A stretch of DNA of 64,000 bases. It comes from Methylobrevis albus. GTDB lineage: Bacteria; Pseudomonadota; Alphaproteobacteria; Rhizobiales; Pleomorphomonadaceae. Where the stretch lies: the NCBI RefSeq assembly GCF_015904235.1, contig NZ_JADZLT010000039.1:38904-102903 (forward strand). Reading direction: 5' to 3'. Numbering within the stretch: position 1 is the stretch's first letter; each line of letters begins with the position of its first letter. The translations under genes were made by a program, and so were the position numbers. Of this stretch, positions 1 through 8,183 are shown piece by piece. The notes beneath the pieces are model-generated. The model did not search any database. It saw only the letters and a list, made by a program, of their open reading frames with translations, and was not told where the DNA came from.

Positions 1-1250
1 TGTTCGACGCCCTGACTGTCGCCGAGAATATCGCGCTCGCCAGCCCGAAGGGCGTGCCGATGGCCGAGCTTTCGGCGGCGATCGAGAAGGTGTCGGCCGA
101 ATACGGCCTGCCGCTGAAGGCGAACGACCGCATCGCGGATCTGCCCGTCGGCATCCGCCAGCGCGTCGAGATCGTGCGCTGCCTGCTGCAGTCGCCCGAC
201 CTCATCATCATGGACGAGCCGACCTCGGTGCTGACGCCGCAGGAGGCCGACCAGCTGTTCGTCACGCTGCGCCGCCTCGCCAGCGAAGGCTGCGCCATCC
301 TCTACATCTCGCACCGGCTGGAAGAGGTGCGCGAGCTCTGCCACCGCGCGACGGTGATGCGGCGCGGCAAGGTGGTCGCCGAGACCGACCCGACCCGCGA
401 GACCGTCGCCTCGCTCGCCCGGCTGATGGTCGGCAGCGAAGTTGCCGCCGTGCACCGGGCGCCGGCGCAGCGCGGCCGGCCGCGGCTGACGCTCGACGGT
501 CTCGACCTGCCGTCGAAGGACCCGTTCGGAGTCGCCCTCGTCGATGTGAAGCTCGAGGTCGCGGCTGGCGAGATCGTCGCGATCGCCGGCGTCGCCGGCA
601 ACGGGCAGGGCGAACTCTTCGATGCGATTTCCGGCGAGCGGCTCGGCGAGCGCGCGGCGGCGGTGCTGATCGACGAGGTTGCCGTCGGCCATGCCGGCGT
701 CAACGCCCGCCGCAAGCTCGGCGCCGCCTTCGTGCCCGAGGAGCGGCTCGGCCACGGCGCCGTGCCGGGCCTGCCGCTCAGCGACAACGTCGTGTTGACC
801 CGGCACGGCACCGCCGACGGCCTCGTCGCGCGCGGCCTGATGCGCTTTGCCCGCGCCGCCGAGATCGTCGCGTTCGTCACCGAGCGCTTCGACGTGCGCA
901 AGGGCGTGCCGGACCCCGAAGCCCGCGCGCTGTCGGGCGGTAACCTGCAGAAATTCGTCGTCGGGCGCGAGGTCGACCGGGTGCCGGGGCTGCTCGTCGT
1001 CTCGCAGCCGACCTGGGGCGTCGACGCGGGCGCGGCGGCGGTGATCCGCCAGTCGCTGATCGATCTCGCGCGCTCTGGCTCGGCGGTGCTGGTGATCAGC
1101 CAGGACCTCGACGAGATCTTCGAGATCGCCGACCGCATAGCCGTGATCTCGCGCGGCCATCTCTCCGAGCCCGAACCGGCGGCGACGATGACGCGCGAGC
1201 GGATCGGCCTGTTGATGGCCGGCGGCGCCGAAAAGAAGGGGGCCGCCTGA
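1..1250 (+). CDS. Nucleoside/BMP-type ABC transporter ATP-binding protein (5' end cut by window)
   Basis: Reading is open from base 3, so the gene starts left of the window. The product is a double ATP-binding subunit of the sugar/nucleoside importer type. The first half shows a degenerate signature (PVGIRQRVEI) and Walker B (LIIMDEPTS); its Walker A lies off the window. The second half has a relaxed P-loop (GVAGNGQGEL) and the signature LSGGNLQKF, a pattern usual for the RbsA/YufO group where the second site is often weak. It would sit on the inner face of the membrane and drive import by the two permeases that follow. The stop overlaps the next start (TGATG), so translation is probably coupled. 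Substrate is inferred from the urate-catabolism genes downstream: a nucleoside or purine base. Confidence 0.9.
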   Translation, partial: FDALTVAENIALASPKGVPMAELSAAIEKVSAEYGLPLKANDRIADLPVGIRQRVEIVRCLLQSPDLIIMDEPTSVLTPQEADQLFVTLRRLASEGCAILYISHRLEEVRELCHRATVMRRGKVVAETDPTRETVASLARLMVGSEVAAVHRAPAQRGRPRLTLDGLDLPSKDPFGVALVDVKLEVAAGEIVAIAGVAGNGQGELFDAISGERLGERAAAVLIDEVAVGHAGVNARRKLGAAFVPEERLGHGAVPGLPLSDNVVLTRHGTADGLVARGLMRFARAAEIVAFVTERFDVRKGVPDPEARALSGGNLQKFVVGREVDRVPGLLVVSQPTWGVDAGAAAVIRQSLIDLARSGSAVLVISQDLDEIFEIADRIAVISRGHLSEPEPAATMTRERIGLLMAGGAEKKGAA

Positions 1251-2332
1251 TGCGGATCGAACTCATCCGCCGCGCCGAGCAGAGCCGCCGGATGGCGCTG
1301 CTGTCGCCGGTGATCGCCGTCGGTCTGACGGTGGTGTTCAGCGCCGCCGTGTTCCTGATCAGCGGCGTCGATCCGCTCGCCGGGCTCTACCAGCTCTTCA
1401 TCGCGCCGCTCACTGACGCCTGGTCGCTGTCGGAACTCGTCGTCAAGGCGGTGCCGCTGGTGCTGATCGGCGTTGGCCTCGCGGTCTGCTACCTCTCCAA
1501 CAACTGGAACATCGGCGCCGAGGGCCAGTTCACGATCGGCGCGATCACCGGGTCGATGATCCCGCTGCTGCTGCCCGATTTCCAGACGCCGTTCACGCTG
1601 CCCCTCATGCTGGTGGCGGGCATCCTCGGCGGCGCGGCCTACGGGCTGATCCCTGGCCTCTTGAAGACCCGCTTCGGCGCCAACGAGATCCTCACCAGCC
1701 TGATGCTGGTCTATGTCGCGACGCTGTTCCTCGACTGGCTGGTGCGCGGGCCCTGGCGCGACCCGATGGGCTACGGCTTCCCGCAGACCGAACGCTTCAA
1801 TTCCGCTGCCCGCATGATCATGCTCGGCGACGGCCGCATGTCGGTGTCGGCGCTGGTGACGCTGGTCGTCGTCGCCCTGATGGCGGTGATGCTGGCGAAG
1901 ACGCTGAAGGGCTTCGAGATCAAGGTGCTCGGCGCCAGCCCGCGCGCCGGCGCCTTCGCCGGGTTCTCGGCGAAAAAGATGACGCTGTTCGCCTTCGCGA
2001 TCTCCGGCGGCCTCGCGGGCCTCGCCGGGATCATGGAGGTCTCGGGCGTGATCGGAAAGCTGCAGCCGTCGATCTCGCCGGGCTACGGCTTCGCCGCGAT
2101 CATCGTCGCCTTCCTCGGCCGGCTCAACCCGGTCGGCATCCTGATCGCCGGCCTCGTGCTGGCGCTGACCTATCTCGGCGGCGAGGGCATCCAGGTGGCG
2201 CTCGGCGTCTCGAAACGCATGTCGACGGTGCTGCAGGGCGTGCTGCTGTTCTTCGTGCTCGCCTGCGACACGCTGATCCTCTACCGCGTCCGCTTCATCT
2301 CCTCGAGCCGCAAGGCCGGCGCCCATGCTTGA
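1250..2332 (+). CDS. BMP-type nucleoside ABC transporter permease 1
   Basis: 360-residue polytopic inner-membrane protein of the BPD_transp_2 family (RbsC/NupP-like). It begins with a short cytoplasmic segment followed by about nine hydrophobic stretches. Typical family blocks are visible: NNWNIGAEGQFTIGA near residue 83, TRFGANEILTSLML, and GLAGLAGIMEVSG in the C-terminal third. The start codon overlaps the stop of the ATPase gene by one base. It pairs with the permease that follows to form the heteromeric channel; the first permease of this type is usually the longer one, as here. The 3' end of the gene takes part in a 16-bp tandem duplication reported separately. Confidence 0.92.
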   Translation: MRIELIRRAEQSRRMALLSPVIAVGLTVVFSAAVFLISGVDPLAGLYQLFIAPLTDAWSLSELVVKAVPLVLIGVGLAVCYLSNNWNIGAEGQFTIGAITGSMIPLLLPDFQTPFTLPLMLVAGILGGAAYGLIPGLLKTRFGANEILTSLMLVYVATLFLDWLVRGPWRDPMGYGFPQTERFNSAARMIMLGDGRMSVSALVTLVVVALMAVMLAKTLKGFEIKVLGASPRAGAFAGFSAKKMTLFAFAISGGLAGLAGIMEVSGVIGKLQPSISPGYGFAAIIVAFLGRLNPVGILIAGLVLALTYLGGEGIQVALGVSKRMSTVLQGVLLFFVLACDTLILYRVRFISSSRKAGAHA

Positions 2333-2355
2333 GATCATCCATGCTTGAGATCACC
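2324..2355 (+). repeat. 16-bp near-perfect tandem duplication at a gene junction
   Basis: CATGCTTGAGATCATC (2324-2339) is followed at once by CATGCTTGAGATCACC (2340-2355), with a single difference. The first copy contains the stop codon of the upstream permease; the second contains the start codon of the next permease. Without the duplication the two genes would overlap as ATGCTTGA. Confidence 0.95.
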
Positions 2356-3306
2356 GTCGCGATCCTGCTCACCGTGATCACGGCGGCGACGCCGCTGCTG
2401 CTCGCCGCGATCGGCGAACTCGTCGTCGAGCGTTCGGGGGTGCTCAACCTCGGCGTCGAGGGCATGATGGTGATGGGCGCGGTCGCCGGCTTCGGCGCGG
2501 CGAACCTCACCGGCTCGGGCACGCTCGGCATCCTCTGCGCCATGCTCGCCGGCGTGGTGATGGCGCTGCTGTTCGGCTTCCTGGTGCTGACACTCGTCGC
2601 CAACCAGGTCGCCACCGGCCTCGCGCTGACGCTGCTCGGCCTCGGCCTGTCGGGCCTGCTCGGCGAGAGCTTCGTCGGCCAGCCGGGCGTGCGGCTGCCG
2701 AAGCTCGAGATCCCGGGCCTGTCGGACCTGCCGGTGGTCGGCCAGCTGCTGTTCGCGCAGGATATCCTCGTCTACATCTCCTTCGCGCTGACGGCGGCCG
2801 TCGCGTGGTTCCTGTTCAAGAGCCGCGCCGGCCTCGTGCTGCGCGCCGTCGGCGACAACCACGGCTCGGCGCATGCGCTGGGCTATCCGGTGATCGCCGT
2901 GCGCTATGCCGCCGTCGCCTTCGGCGGCGCCTGTGCCGGGCTCGCCGGCGCCTACCTCTCGCTCGCCTATACGCCGCAGTGGGTGGAGAACATGACGGCG
3001 GGGCGCGGCTGGATCGCGCTCGCCCTCGTCGTCTTCGCGTCGTGGCTGCCGTTCCGCGTCATGATCGGCGCCTATCTCTTCGGCGCGGTCACCGTGCTGA
3101 CCTTCCACGTCCAGGCGCTGCGTGGCAACCTGCCGCCGTGGCTGCCGGAATGGGTCGGCGGGCTGACGCAGACGCCGTCGCAGTTCCTCAGCATGCTGCC
3201 CTACATCGCCACCATCGTGGTGCTGGTGCTGATCTCGATGAACCGGCGCACGACGCTGCTGAACACGCCCGCCTGCCTCGGCCGGCCGTTCGTGCCCGAT
3301 CGCTGA
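2341..3306 (+). CDS. BMP-type nucleoside ABC transporter permease 2
   Basis: 321-residue inner-membrane permease of the same family as the preceding gene (NupQ-like), with the family blocks ERSGVLNLGVEGMM near the N-terminus, the NQVATGLALTLLG segment, and GGACAGLAGAYLSLAY in the second half. A TTG at 2329 is in frame, but the ATG at 2341 gives the family-typical N-terminus MLEITVAILL, so I chose it. An identical ATGCTTGAGATCA lies 16 bp upstream in another frame because of the tandem duplication. The gene is part of the ATPase-permease-permease-binding protein set. Confidence 0.92.
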   Translation: MLEITVAILLTVITAATPLLLAAIGELVVERSGVLNLGVEGMMVMGAVAGFGAANLTGSGTLGILCAMLAGVVMALLFGFLVLTLVANQVATGLALTLLGLGLSGLLGESFVGQPGVRLPKLEIPGLSDLPVVGQLLFAQDILVYISFALTAAVAWFLFKSRAGLVLRAVGDNHGSAHALGYPVIAVRYAAVAFGGACAGLAGAYLSLAYTPQWVENMTAGRGWIALALVVFASWLPFRVMIGAYLFGAVTVLTFHVQALRGNLPPWLPEWVGGLTQTPSQFLSMLPYIATIVVLVLISMNRRTTLLNTPACLGRPFVPDR

Positions 3307-3439
3307 GGGTTTCGGTGCGGCCGTGGCGGTCCGGCCTTGCATCTCGGCCGCGCGCGCGGCCGCCATCCAGTTTGCCGCCGGTGTCTGCCAGCGGCCCGGT
3401 CCAGACGAACAAAGTCTGATTTCTGAAGGGGATGTGACG

Positions 3440-4507
3440 ATGAGGAAAATGCTGCTGCTCGCGACGACGGCTCTTGCCTTCGGCTTCGGCACCACTGCCG
3501 GCCAGGCGGCCGATCTGAAGGCCTGCTGGGTCTATATCGGCCCGGTCGGCGATTTCGGCTGGACCTACCAGCACGATCAGGGCCGCCTCGACGTGGTCGA
3601 GCACTTCGGCGACAAGGTCGAGACCGCCTTCGTCGAGAACGTGCCGGAAGGCCCCGACGCCGAGCGCGCCATCGAGCGCCTCGCCCGTGACGGCTGCGGC
3701 ATCATCTTCACCACCTCGTTCGGCTACATGGATCCGACGCTCACCGTCGCCGAAAAGTACCCGGACGTGAAGTTCGAGCACGCCACCGGCTACAAGACCG
3801 CCGCCAACGTCGCGACCTACAACTCGAAGTTCCACGAGGGCCGCTACATCATCGGCCAGATCGCGGCCAAGGTGTCGCAGACCGGCTCCGCCGGCTACAT
3901 CGCCTCGTTCCCGATCCCCGAAGTGGTCTCCGGCATCAACGCGTTCCTGCTCGGCGCGCAGTCGGTGAACCCGGACTTCAAGGTCAAGGTGGTCTGGGTC
4001 AGCTCGTGGTTCGACCCGGGCAAGGAAGCCGACGCCGCCAAGGCGATCTTCGACCAGGGCGCCGACATCATCACCCAGCACACCGATTCCACCGCGCCGC
4101 TGCAGGTCGCGCAGGAGCGCGGCTTCAAAGGCTTCGGCCAGGCGTCCGACATGATCGCCTTCGCCCCGACGTCGCAGCTGACCTCGATCATCGACGACTG
4201 GGGTCCGTATTACATCCACCGCGTCCAGGCCGTGCTCGACGGCACCTGGACGTCGGGCCAGACCTGGGACGGCCTGAAGGAAGGCCACGTCGTGATGGCG
4301 CCCTACACCAACCTGCCCGAGGACGTGGCGGCGGCGGCGAAGGAGCTCGAGGGCAAGATCGCCTCGGGCGAATTCCACCCCTTCACCGGCCCGATCCTCG
4401 ACCAGGCCGGCGTGGAGAAGGTCGCGGCCGGCGCGGTGCTGGCGGATGGCGATATCCTCGGGATGAACTGGTACGTGAAGGGCATCGACGACCAGCTGCC
4501 GCAGTAA
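3440..4507 (+). CDS. BMP family substrate-binding protein of the nucleoside ABC transporter
   Basis: 355-residue periplasmic binding protein of the BmpA/Med family. Residues 1-23 form a Sec signal peptide ending in GQA-A; there is no lipobox cysteine, so it is probably soluble. The mature part begins with WVYIGPVGDFGWTYQHDQG, the usual BMP opening, and carries GFGQASDMIAFAP in the ligand-binding region. A purine-rich GAAGGGG lies about 8 bases before the ATG at 3440, which decides this start over upstream in-frame codons. It would deliver the nucleoside or purine ligand to the permeases just upstream. A rho-independent terminator follows. Confidence 0.93.
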   Translation: MRKMLLLATTALAFGFGTTAGQAADLKACWVYIGPVGDFGWTYQHDQGRLDVVEHFGDKVETAFVENVPEGPDAERAIERLARDGCGIIFTTSFGYMDPTLTVAEKYPDVKFEHATGYKTAANVATYNSKFHEGRYIIGQIAAKVSQTGSAGYIASFPIPEVVSGINAFLLGAQSVNPDFKVKVVWVSSWFDPGKEADAAKAIFDQGADIITQHTDSTAPLQVAQERGFKGFGQASDMIAFAPTSQLTSIIDDWGPYYIHRVQAVLDGTWTSGQTWDGLKEGHVVMAPYTNLPEDVAAAAKELEGKIASGEFHPFTGPILDQAGVEKVAAGAVLADGDILGMNWYVKGIDDQLPQ

Positions 4508-4515
4508 GGCGGGCA

Positions 4516-4550
4516 GGGGCGCTGCGCGTTGGCGCGGCGTCCCTTTTTTG
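4516..4550 (+). terminator. Rho-independent terminator after the binding-protein gene
   Basis: A GC-rich hairpin (GGGGCGCTGCGC pairing with GCGCGGCGTCCC over a four-base loop, with two mismatches) is followed by six T residues at 4544-4549, directly after the binding-protein stop. Confidence 0.8.
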
Positions 4551-4559
4551 CTTGTCGCC

Positions 4560-4747
4560 GTGCCGTGGGGCCTCCCCCCTCCCTGTCCCTCCCCCGCTTC
4601 GCAGGAGAGGGGACGATAGGTCATGGGGCTTTCGCGAAACGTAGGCTGCGCCGGGCCGACGCGTCGGTGAGGCGAATGATCCAACCTCCTGCATCCCCTC
4701 TCCTGCGAAGCGGGGGAGGGACAGGGAGGGGGGAGGCCACACGGCAC
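4560..4747. repeat. Palindromic intergenic element, family A copy 1
   Basis: About 188 bp with long inverted arms (4560-4613 and 4693-4747). The outer ends read GTGCCGTGGGGCCTC on the left and GAGGCCACACGGCAC on the right. The inner arms carry CCTGTCCCTCCCCCGCTTCG and its complement. The centre contains TTTCGCGAAACG. Related copies lie at 19488-19675 and 63781-63945. This accounts for most of the 326-bp gap between the binding-protein gene and puuD. Confidence 0.9.
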
Positions 4748-4833
4748 AGCGGTCGCTGCGCTACTAGCCCCCGCGGCACGAACCGTGCTTGACGCCTCTT
4801 CGACCGCAATCAAAGCCCCGAGATCCCCGACCC

Positions 4834-6015
4834 ATGCTGACCTTCGTCGCCGACTGGCTGAACATCCTGCTGCGCTGGGCCCATCTCGTCGTCGGCATCA
4901 CCTGGATCGGAACGTCGTTCTATTTCATCGCGCTCGACCTCTCGTTGCGCGCCCGCGAGAAGATGAGCCCCGGCGTGTTCGGCACCGCCTGGCAGGTGCA
5001 CGGCGGCGGCTTCTATCACGTCGAGAAGTTCACCGTGGCGCCGCCGGCACTGCCCGAAGACCTGCAGTGGTTCAAGTGGGATGCCTATCTCACCTGGGTC
5101 ACCGGCTTCGGCCTGCTGATCACGCAGTACTACGTCAACGCCTCGATCTACCTCGTCGACCGCGCCGTGCTGCCGATGACGGGCGGGGAGGCGGTGCTGA
5201 TCTCGATCCTCAGCCTTGCCGCCGGCTGGTTCGCCTATGACCGGCTGTGCCGGTCGCCGATCGGGCAGAACACGCCGGTGCTGGCGCTGATCGTGTTCGT
5301 CGGCATCGTCGCCGCGGCGTGGATGTTCGGGGAGATCTACTCGGGGCGCGGCGCGCTGATCCATGTCGGCGCGCTGGTCGGCACGATCATGGCGTTCAAC
5401 GTCTTCATGATCATCGTGCCGAACCAGCGCAAGATCGTCGCTTCGCTGGTCGCCGGCGAGGCGCCGGACCCGAAATACGGCAAGATCGGCAAGCAGCGCT
5501 CGGTGCACAACAACTACCTGACGCTGCCCGTGCTCTTGATGATGGTGAGCAACCACTACCCGATGCTGACCAACCATCCGCAGAATTGGCTGCTCGTCGC
5601 GCTGATCCTGCTGATCGGCGCCATGGTGCGCCACTTCATCAACCGGCACGAGGCCGGCGACCATTTCAACCAGATCGCCTGGACGCTGCCGGTGGCGGCG
5701 GTCGGGCTGATGGTCGCCATCGTGATGACGGCGCCGCGCACCGACCCCGCCCATGCCGGGATGCAGGTCGCCGACGCCGACGTCATGGGCATCGTCGAGC
5801 GGCACTGCGTCGCCTGCCATGCCTCGCAGCCGAGCCACGAAGGCTTCGAAGAGGCGCCGAAGGGCGTCGTGCTCGAGACCGTCGCCGACCTCGGCCGCTA
5901 TGCGCCGCTGGTCGATGCGCAGGCGGTGAAGTCCGATGCGATGCCGCTCGGCAACGAGTCCGGCATGACCGACGACGAACGCCGACAGCTCGGCGCCTGG
6001 ATCGCGGCGCGATGA
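4834..6015 (+). CDS. puuD: PuuD-type urate oxidase, membrane protein with C-terminal cytochrome c domain
   Basis: 393-residue protein of the PuuD (DUF989) family. The N-terminal two thirds hold about eight membrane helices, opening with LRWAHLVVGITWIGTSFYF; the histidine-rich loop HVEKF, the NNYLTLPVL segment and the RHFIN block follow. The C-terminal domain carries one haem c site, HCVACH at residues 324-329, and a possible distal methionine near the end (SDAMPLGN). Characterised PuuD proteins oxidise urate to 5-hydroxyisourate and pass electrons to the respiratory chain through the cytochrome domain. I chose ATG 4834, which begins the family N-terminus MLTFVADWLN. The stop overlaps the next start (ATGA), and uraD and an amidohydrolase follow as an operon. 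Confidence 0.93.
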   Translation: MLTFVADWLNILLRWAHLVVGITWIGTSFYFIALDLSLRAREKMSPGVFGTAWQVHGGGFYHVEKFTVAPPALPEDLQWFKWDAYLTWVTGFGLLITQYYVNASIYLVDRAVLPMTGGEAVLISILSLAAGWFAYDRLCRSPIGQNTPVLALIVFVGIVAAAWMFGEIYSGRGALIHVGALVGTIMAFNVFMIIVPNQRKIVASLVAGEAPDPKYGKIGKQRSVHNNYLTLPVLLMMVSNHYPMLTNHPQNWLLVALILLIGAMVRHFINRHEAGDHFNQIAWTLPVAAVGLMVAIVMTAPRTDPAHAGMQVADADVMGIVERHCVACHASQPSHEGFEEAPKGVVLETVADLGRYAPLVDAQAVKSDAMPLGNESGMTDDERRQLGAWIAAR

Positions 6016-6527
6016 GCGCGCTTTCCATTGCGGACGTGAACGGGCTGAGCGCCGACGACTTCGTCGCGGCCTTCGGCGACGTCGCCGAGCATTCGCCGTG
6101 GGTCGCCGAGGCTGCGGCGGCGGCGCGGCCGTTCGCGGACCGCGAGGCGATGGTGGCGGCGTTCGAGGCCGCCGTCGGGGCCGCATCGGAGGCGGCGCGG
6201 CTCGCGCTGATCCGCGCCCATCCGGACCTTGCCGGCCGGGCGGCACTGGCGGGGGCGATCGCCGAGGATTCGAAGCGCGAACAGGCCGGGGCCGGGCTGG
6301 ACAGCTTGACGCCCGAGGAGTTTTCGCGCTTTACCGACCTCAACGACCGCTACCGGGCCCGCTTCGGCTTTCCCTTCATCTTCGCCGTCAAGGGCGCGAC
6401 GAAGCACCAGATCCTCGCGGGCTTCGCCGAGCGCGTCGACAACGACCCCGCCGCCGAGTTCGCGACGGCGCTCCGGCAGATCGGCCGGATCTTCCGCTTC
6501 AGGATCGAGGACCGGGTTCTGCCGTGA
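6012..6527 (+). CDS. uraD: 2-oxo-4-hydroxy-4-carboxy-5-ureidoimidazoline (OHCU) decarboxylase
   Basis: 171-residue enzyme converting OHCU to S-allantoin, the step after 5-hydroxyisourate hydrolysis in urate breakdown. The family motif HPDLAGRAAL is present, with the catalytic histidine at residue 70, and so are the downstream blocks FTDLNDRYRARFGFPFIFAVKG and the IGRIFRFRIEDR tail. The start overlaps the puuD stop by four bases and the stop overlaps the next start (GTGA), so the three genes are very probably translated together. No uraH (hydroxyisourate hydrolase) or allantoinase gene is seen in this window; these steps must be encoded elsewhere. Confidence 0.93.
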   Translation: MSALSIADVNGLSADDFVAAFGDVAEHSPWVAEAAAAARPFADREAMVAAFEAAVGAASEAARLALIRAHPDLAGRAALAGAIAEDSKREQAGAGLDSLTPEEFSRFTDLNDRYRARFGFPFIFAVKGATKHQILAGFAERVDNDPAAEFATALRQIGRIFRFRIEDRVLP

Positions 6528-7810
6528 GCGACATCGATTACTCGAGCCTGCCGCCCTCCGACCGCACCGAGCTCGGTCGGCGCTGCCAGCGCCTGATCGG
6601 CGCGCTCGCCGCCGTCACCGACGATCCACATGGCGTCACCCGGCTCTACCTTAGCCCGGCCCACAAGCGCGCCACCGGCCTCGTGGCCGACTGGATGCGC
6701 ACGGCCGGCTTGACCGCATCGATCGACGCCCTCGGCACCGTACGCGGCCATCTGGACGCAGCATCCGGCCCCGGGGCGAAGCGGCTGCTGATCGGCTCGC
6801 ACATCGACACGGTGGTGAACGCCGGCCGCTACGACGGCGTGCTCGGCGTCGTCGCCGGCATCCTCGCGGTCGACGAACTGCGCCGGCGCCGGGTGGCGCT
6901 GCCGTTCGCGATCGACGTGCTCGCCTTCGGCGACGAGGAGGGCGTGCGCTTCCCGACCACGCTGGCGTCGTCAAGCGCCATCGCCGGCCGGCTGCCGCCG
7001 GGGGCGCTGGACCTTTGCGACGCGCGGAAGGTCAGCCTGCGCGAGGCGCTGGTCGGCTTCGGGCTCGATCCGGCGCAGATCTCCGCCGCCGCCTATGATC
7101 CCGCCGAGGTGCTCGGCTATCTCGAGGTCCATATCGAGCAGGGGCCTGTCCTGGAGCACGAGCGGCTGCCGCTCGGCATCGTCACCTCGATCGCCGGCCA
7201 GACCCGGCTGAAAGCGACCGTGCTCGGCGAGGCGGGCCATGCCGGCACGGCGCCGATGAATCTCCGCCGCGACGCGCTGGCCGCGGCGGCGGAGATCATG
7301 GTGATGATCGAGACCATCGGCCGGGCAGGGGCCGCCGACAGCCTCGTCGCCACCGTGGGGCAACTATCGGTGTCGCCCGGCGCGGTGAACGTGGTGCCCG
7401 CGCGCGTCGACTTCACCCTCGACGTGCGGGCGGCGAGCGACCCGCCGCGGCTGGCGGCGCTGGCCGAGATCCGCGCCCGCAGCCGCGAGATTGCCGACCG
7501 CCGCCACGTCGGCTTCGTGATGGAGGCCTATCACGAGAGCCCGACGACGCCGTGCAGCCCGCGCCTCGCCGCGGCGTTTGCCGCCGGCGTCGAGCGGCTC
7601 GGCCTGACGCCGCGCCGCCTCACGTCGGGTGCCGGCCACGACGGCCATGCGGTGCACCACCTGACCGAGGTCGGCATGCTGTTCGTCCGCTGCCGCGGCG
7701 GCATCAGTCACAATCCGATGGAATATGCCGAGCCGGAGGACATGGCGCTGGCCGTCGAGGCGCTGATCGGCGCGATCGAGGCGCTGGCCGCGAGCATCCC
7801 CGCGGCCTGA
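6524..7810 (+). CDS. allC: Allantoate amidohydrolase (M20 family, Zn/Mn-dependent)
   Basis: 428-residue M20-family amidohydrolase. Metal-binding motifs appear in order: GSHIDTVVNAGRYDG, GDEEGVRFPT, EVHIEQGPVLE, and AGHDGHAVHH near residue 370. The dimerisation-domain block GEAGHAGTAPM is also seen. The start is a GTG overlapping the uraD stop. The family also contains N-carbamoyl-L-amino-acid hydrolases and ureidoglycolate hydrolases; the placement after puuD-uraD favours hydrolysis of allantoate, releasing ammonia and CO2. Cytoplasmic. Confidence 0.88.
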   Translation: MSDIDYSSLPPSDRTELGRRCQRLIGALAAVTDDPHGVTRLYLSPAHKRATGLVADWMRTAGLTASIDALGTVRGHLDAASGPGAKRLLIGSHIDTVVNAGRYDGVLGVVAGILAVDELRRRRVALPFAIDVLAFGDEEGVRFPTTLASSSAIAGRLPPGALDLCDARKVSLREALVGFGLDPAQISAAAYDPAEVLGYLEVHIEQGPVLEHERLPLGIVTSIAGQTRLKATVLGEAGHAGTAPMNLRRDALAAAAEIMVMIETIGRAGAADSLVATVGQLSVSPGAVNVVPARVDFTLDVRAASDPPRLAALAEIRARSREIADRRHVGFVMEAYHESPTTPCSPRLAAAFAAGVERLGLTPRRLTSGAGHDGHAVHHLTEVGMLFVRCRGGISHNPMEYAEPEDMALAVEALIGAIEALAASIPAA

Positions 7811-7844
7811 GCGGCACCGCGCTCCCGTCCCCCGGCGCCGGTGG

Positions 7845-8183
7845 TCAGCCGGCGTCGTCGTCGCCGAACGGATCCGCCAGATCGTCCGCGGGCGCGGCGT
7901 CCGGCTTGCCGACGAAGTCCGGCGCGGCGAGGCTGTAGAGGCCCTTGAAATCACGCGGATCGGCCTTGCGACCCTTGCGCACGATGACGATCTGGCCGGC
8001 GCGGGCGAGGCGCACCGCCTCGGTGCGGATCGGCGGCATCAGCAGGCGCCAGGCCTTCTCGTCGGACCCTGCGAGGCTGCGCGCGACGTCGGCGGGGGAG
8101 ACCGGCCGGCCGTCGCGGCTGGCGGCGATCTGGTCGAGGATGGTCTGGCGGATCAGGCCGGCGGGCGGGCGAGGGCGGGTCAT
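7845..8183 (-). CDS. DUF3253 protein, small winged-helix-like
   Basis: 112-residue cytoplasmic protein matching the DUF3253 pattern: a helix-rich N-terminus (LIRQTILDQIAASRDGRPVSPADVARSLAG), the block WRLLMPPIRTEAVRLARAGQIVIVRKGR, and a DPRDFKGLYSLA tail. This resembles a compact winged helix; no enzymatic residues are visible and the function is not known. An acidic tail (DDLADPFGDDDAG) ends the protein. Its ATG overlaps the stop of the membrane-protein gene upstream by four bases, so the two are co-expressed. It converges on allC. Confidence 0.8.
   Translation of the reverse strand: MTRPRPPAGLIRQTILDQIAASRDGRPVSPADVARSLAGSDEKAWRLLMPPIRTEAVRLARAGQIVIVRKGRKADPRDFKGLYSLAAPDFVGKPDAAPADDLADPFGDDDAG

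Noticed and set aside
302..2338. Long open frame antisense to the transporter genes (678 codons), and similar long antisense frames at 12476-14752, 42666-45338, 45438-48635 and 48690-51611
   Set aside because: They lie opposite well-supported genes, are rich in Arg/His/Gln/Asp with no domains, and arise from high GC at third positions.
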